Of a DNA stretch of 64,000 nucleotides, positions 63,199 through 64,000 are shown piece after piece. The notes beneath the pieces are model-generated. The model saw only the letters and a program-made list of their open reading frames with translations. It searched no databases and had not been told where the DNA came from. Position numbers and translations under genes: made by a program. Every line of letters starts with the position of its first letter. The first letter of the stretch is position 1. Origin of the DNA: Sapria himalayana (lineage: Eukaryota; Streptophyta; Magnoliopsida; Malpighiales; Rafflesiaceae); NCBI GenBank assembly GCA_029783825.1, contig JAREIK010002991.1:55001-119000 (forward strand), given 5' to 3'.

Positions 63199-64000
63199 TC
63201 AATATATATTTATATATATGAATATATTTATATGAATATATATATAAAAGTAATGCAACACTATCAATCATAGTTTCTTAATTAAAAATAAGAAATAACA
63301 ATGAGTATCTAAAATGAAGAAAAAAAACTAAAAAAAAAAACTCACAACAAAAGTTGACTAAATATTTGATGATGATATATTAAAATGAGATGATATTGAC
63401 AGAGGCAATGGGATAGAAAAGATTGTATGTCTATATTAAAAAAAAATTTAACTTCAAGTTTTATGAGCATATCTTCTCTTTCCATATTAAATAAAGATGA
63501 AATAATTATATTAATAATTCATCATGAGAAGAGAATGTAATAGTATATCAAAATGTCATTAATGATAAAAATGACTATTTTTTAAAATTTAAATGATTAG
63601 TAGCATTTTTTTATTTGCATTTCAATGTATTCTTAGTATTTTTTTATTATTATTAATCACAAGTATTTATGTATATTCTTTTTTATATATTATTTTTATT
63701 AAATCATTATAAATTAATACATTTAAAATTATAATATATACAATTTACTTTTAATTGAAGTTTTTATTTATATATATATATATAAAACATAAGGCACTCT
63801 CCTAGGTACAACTACTTCGCCTCATACAAGGATAAGGCATGATACCTATGTGTACCTTGCACCTTTTAAAATCATGGACTACACAATTCAAGAATAGCAA
63901 GGCAAGGCAAGGCAAGAATGAGACATTTTATTGACATCAATAAACTTGTGATTATAAATAAAGTTTTTGATTGACACATGCAGTTCATCCTTAAATGAAG
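63199..64000. other. AT-rich tail of repeat copy 2
   Basis: Counterpart of 8234-9036. It shows more differences from copy 1 than the rest of the block, including substitutions near 63307, 63406-63410, 63437, 63500 and 63515. It includes the AAGGC relic at about 63785-63920. No gene. Confidence 0.6.

Larger units (their letters stand above)
54981..64000 (+). repeat. Large direct repeat, copy 2 (partner 1-9036)
   Basis: Same order of GATA array end, AT-rich spacer, 60-bp tandem pair, AT minisatellite and SINE as copy 1. The match is still running at base 64000, so the right end is outside the window. Examples of differences from copy 1 are one A fewer near 55091, one C more near 55340, one A more in a run near 55318, a GATA unit fewer near 55630, and single-base homopolymer changes near 57173, 61143, 61950 and 62540. 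Confidence 0.97.

Overview
This window looks like a stretch of a large, AT-rich, repeat-dominated flowering-plant nuclear genome. Three kinds of evidence support that: spliced exons of a plant-type autophagy gene (ATG5), decayed Ty1/copia retrotransposons with plant-type motifs, and many small hAT-type and tRNA-derived elements. I found no bacterial or organellar gene organisation and no intact single-exon gene. Most long open frames are by-products of a GATA tetranucleotide repeat or of GC-rich transposon ends. The species cannot be named from the sequence.

Layout. 1-9036 is a nearly perfect direct copy of 54981-64000, about 55 kb apart, and both copies reach the window edges. Each copy holds the end of a GATA/GACA array (to about 2703 and 57673), about 5.3 kb of AT-rich sequence and a tRNA-derived SINE. 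From 9037 to about 22080 lies the minus-strand ATG5 gene: exons 1 to 3 at 21756-21979, 14790-14856 and 10328-10417, joined by introns of 6.9 and 4.4 kb. Exons 4 onward are not in the window. Intron 1 carries at least four GC-rich hAT-like elements, two of them with perfect 8-bp target-site duplications. About 22.5-30.9 kb is a transposon graveyard: a decayed hAT relative, a broken copia pol gene, a hAT element inserted in a CA microsatellite, an LTR candidate, a long-unit AT-rich tandem repeat and another hAT relative. About 31-42 kb is mostly anonymous AT-rich DNA with older GC-rich relics, a copia primer-binding site followed by a 30-bp minisatellite, a GGCGC-rich foldback element and a 204-bp hAT MITE. 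42124-45670 is a second GATA array, 45.7-46.8 kb a 50-bp minisatellite, about 48.66-49.78 kb a decayed copia gag on the minus strand, and 50005-57673 a third GATA array that runs into the second copy of the large repeat.

The only host gene I can identify is ATG5, whose product is the acceptor of ATG12 in autophagosome formation. Everything else recognised is mobile or tandem-repeat DNA. The most important open question is whether the 55-kb direct repeat is a real tandem duplication, possibly by unequal exchange between GATA arrays, or an assembly artefact. The two copies differ almost only in homopolymer and microsatellite lengths, which fits either a very recent event or a duplicated or overlapping assembly.
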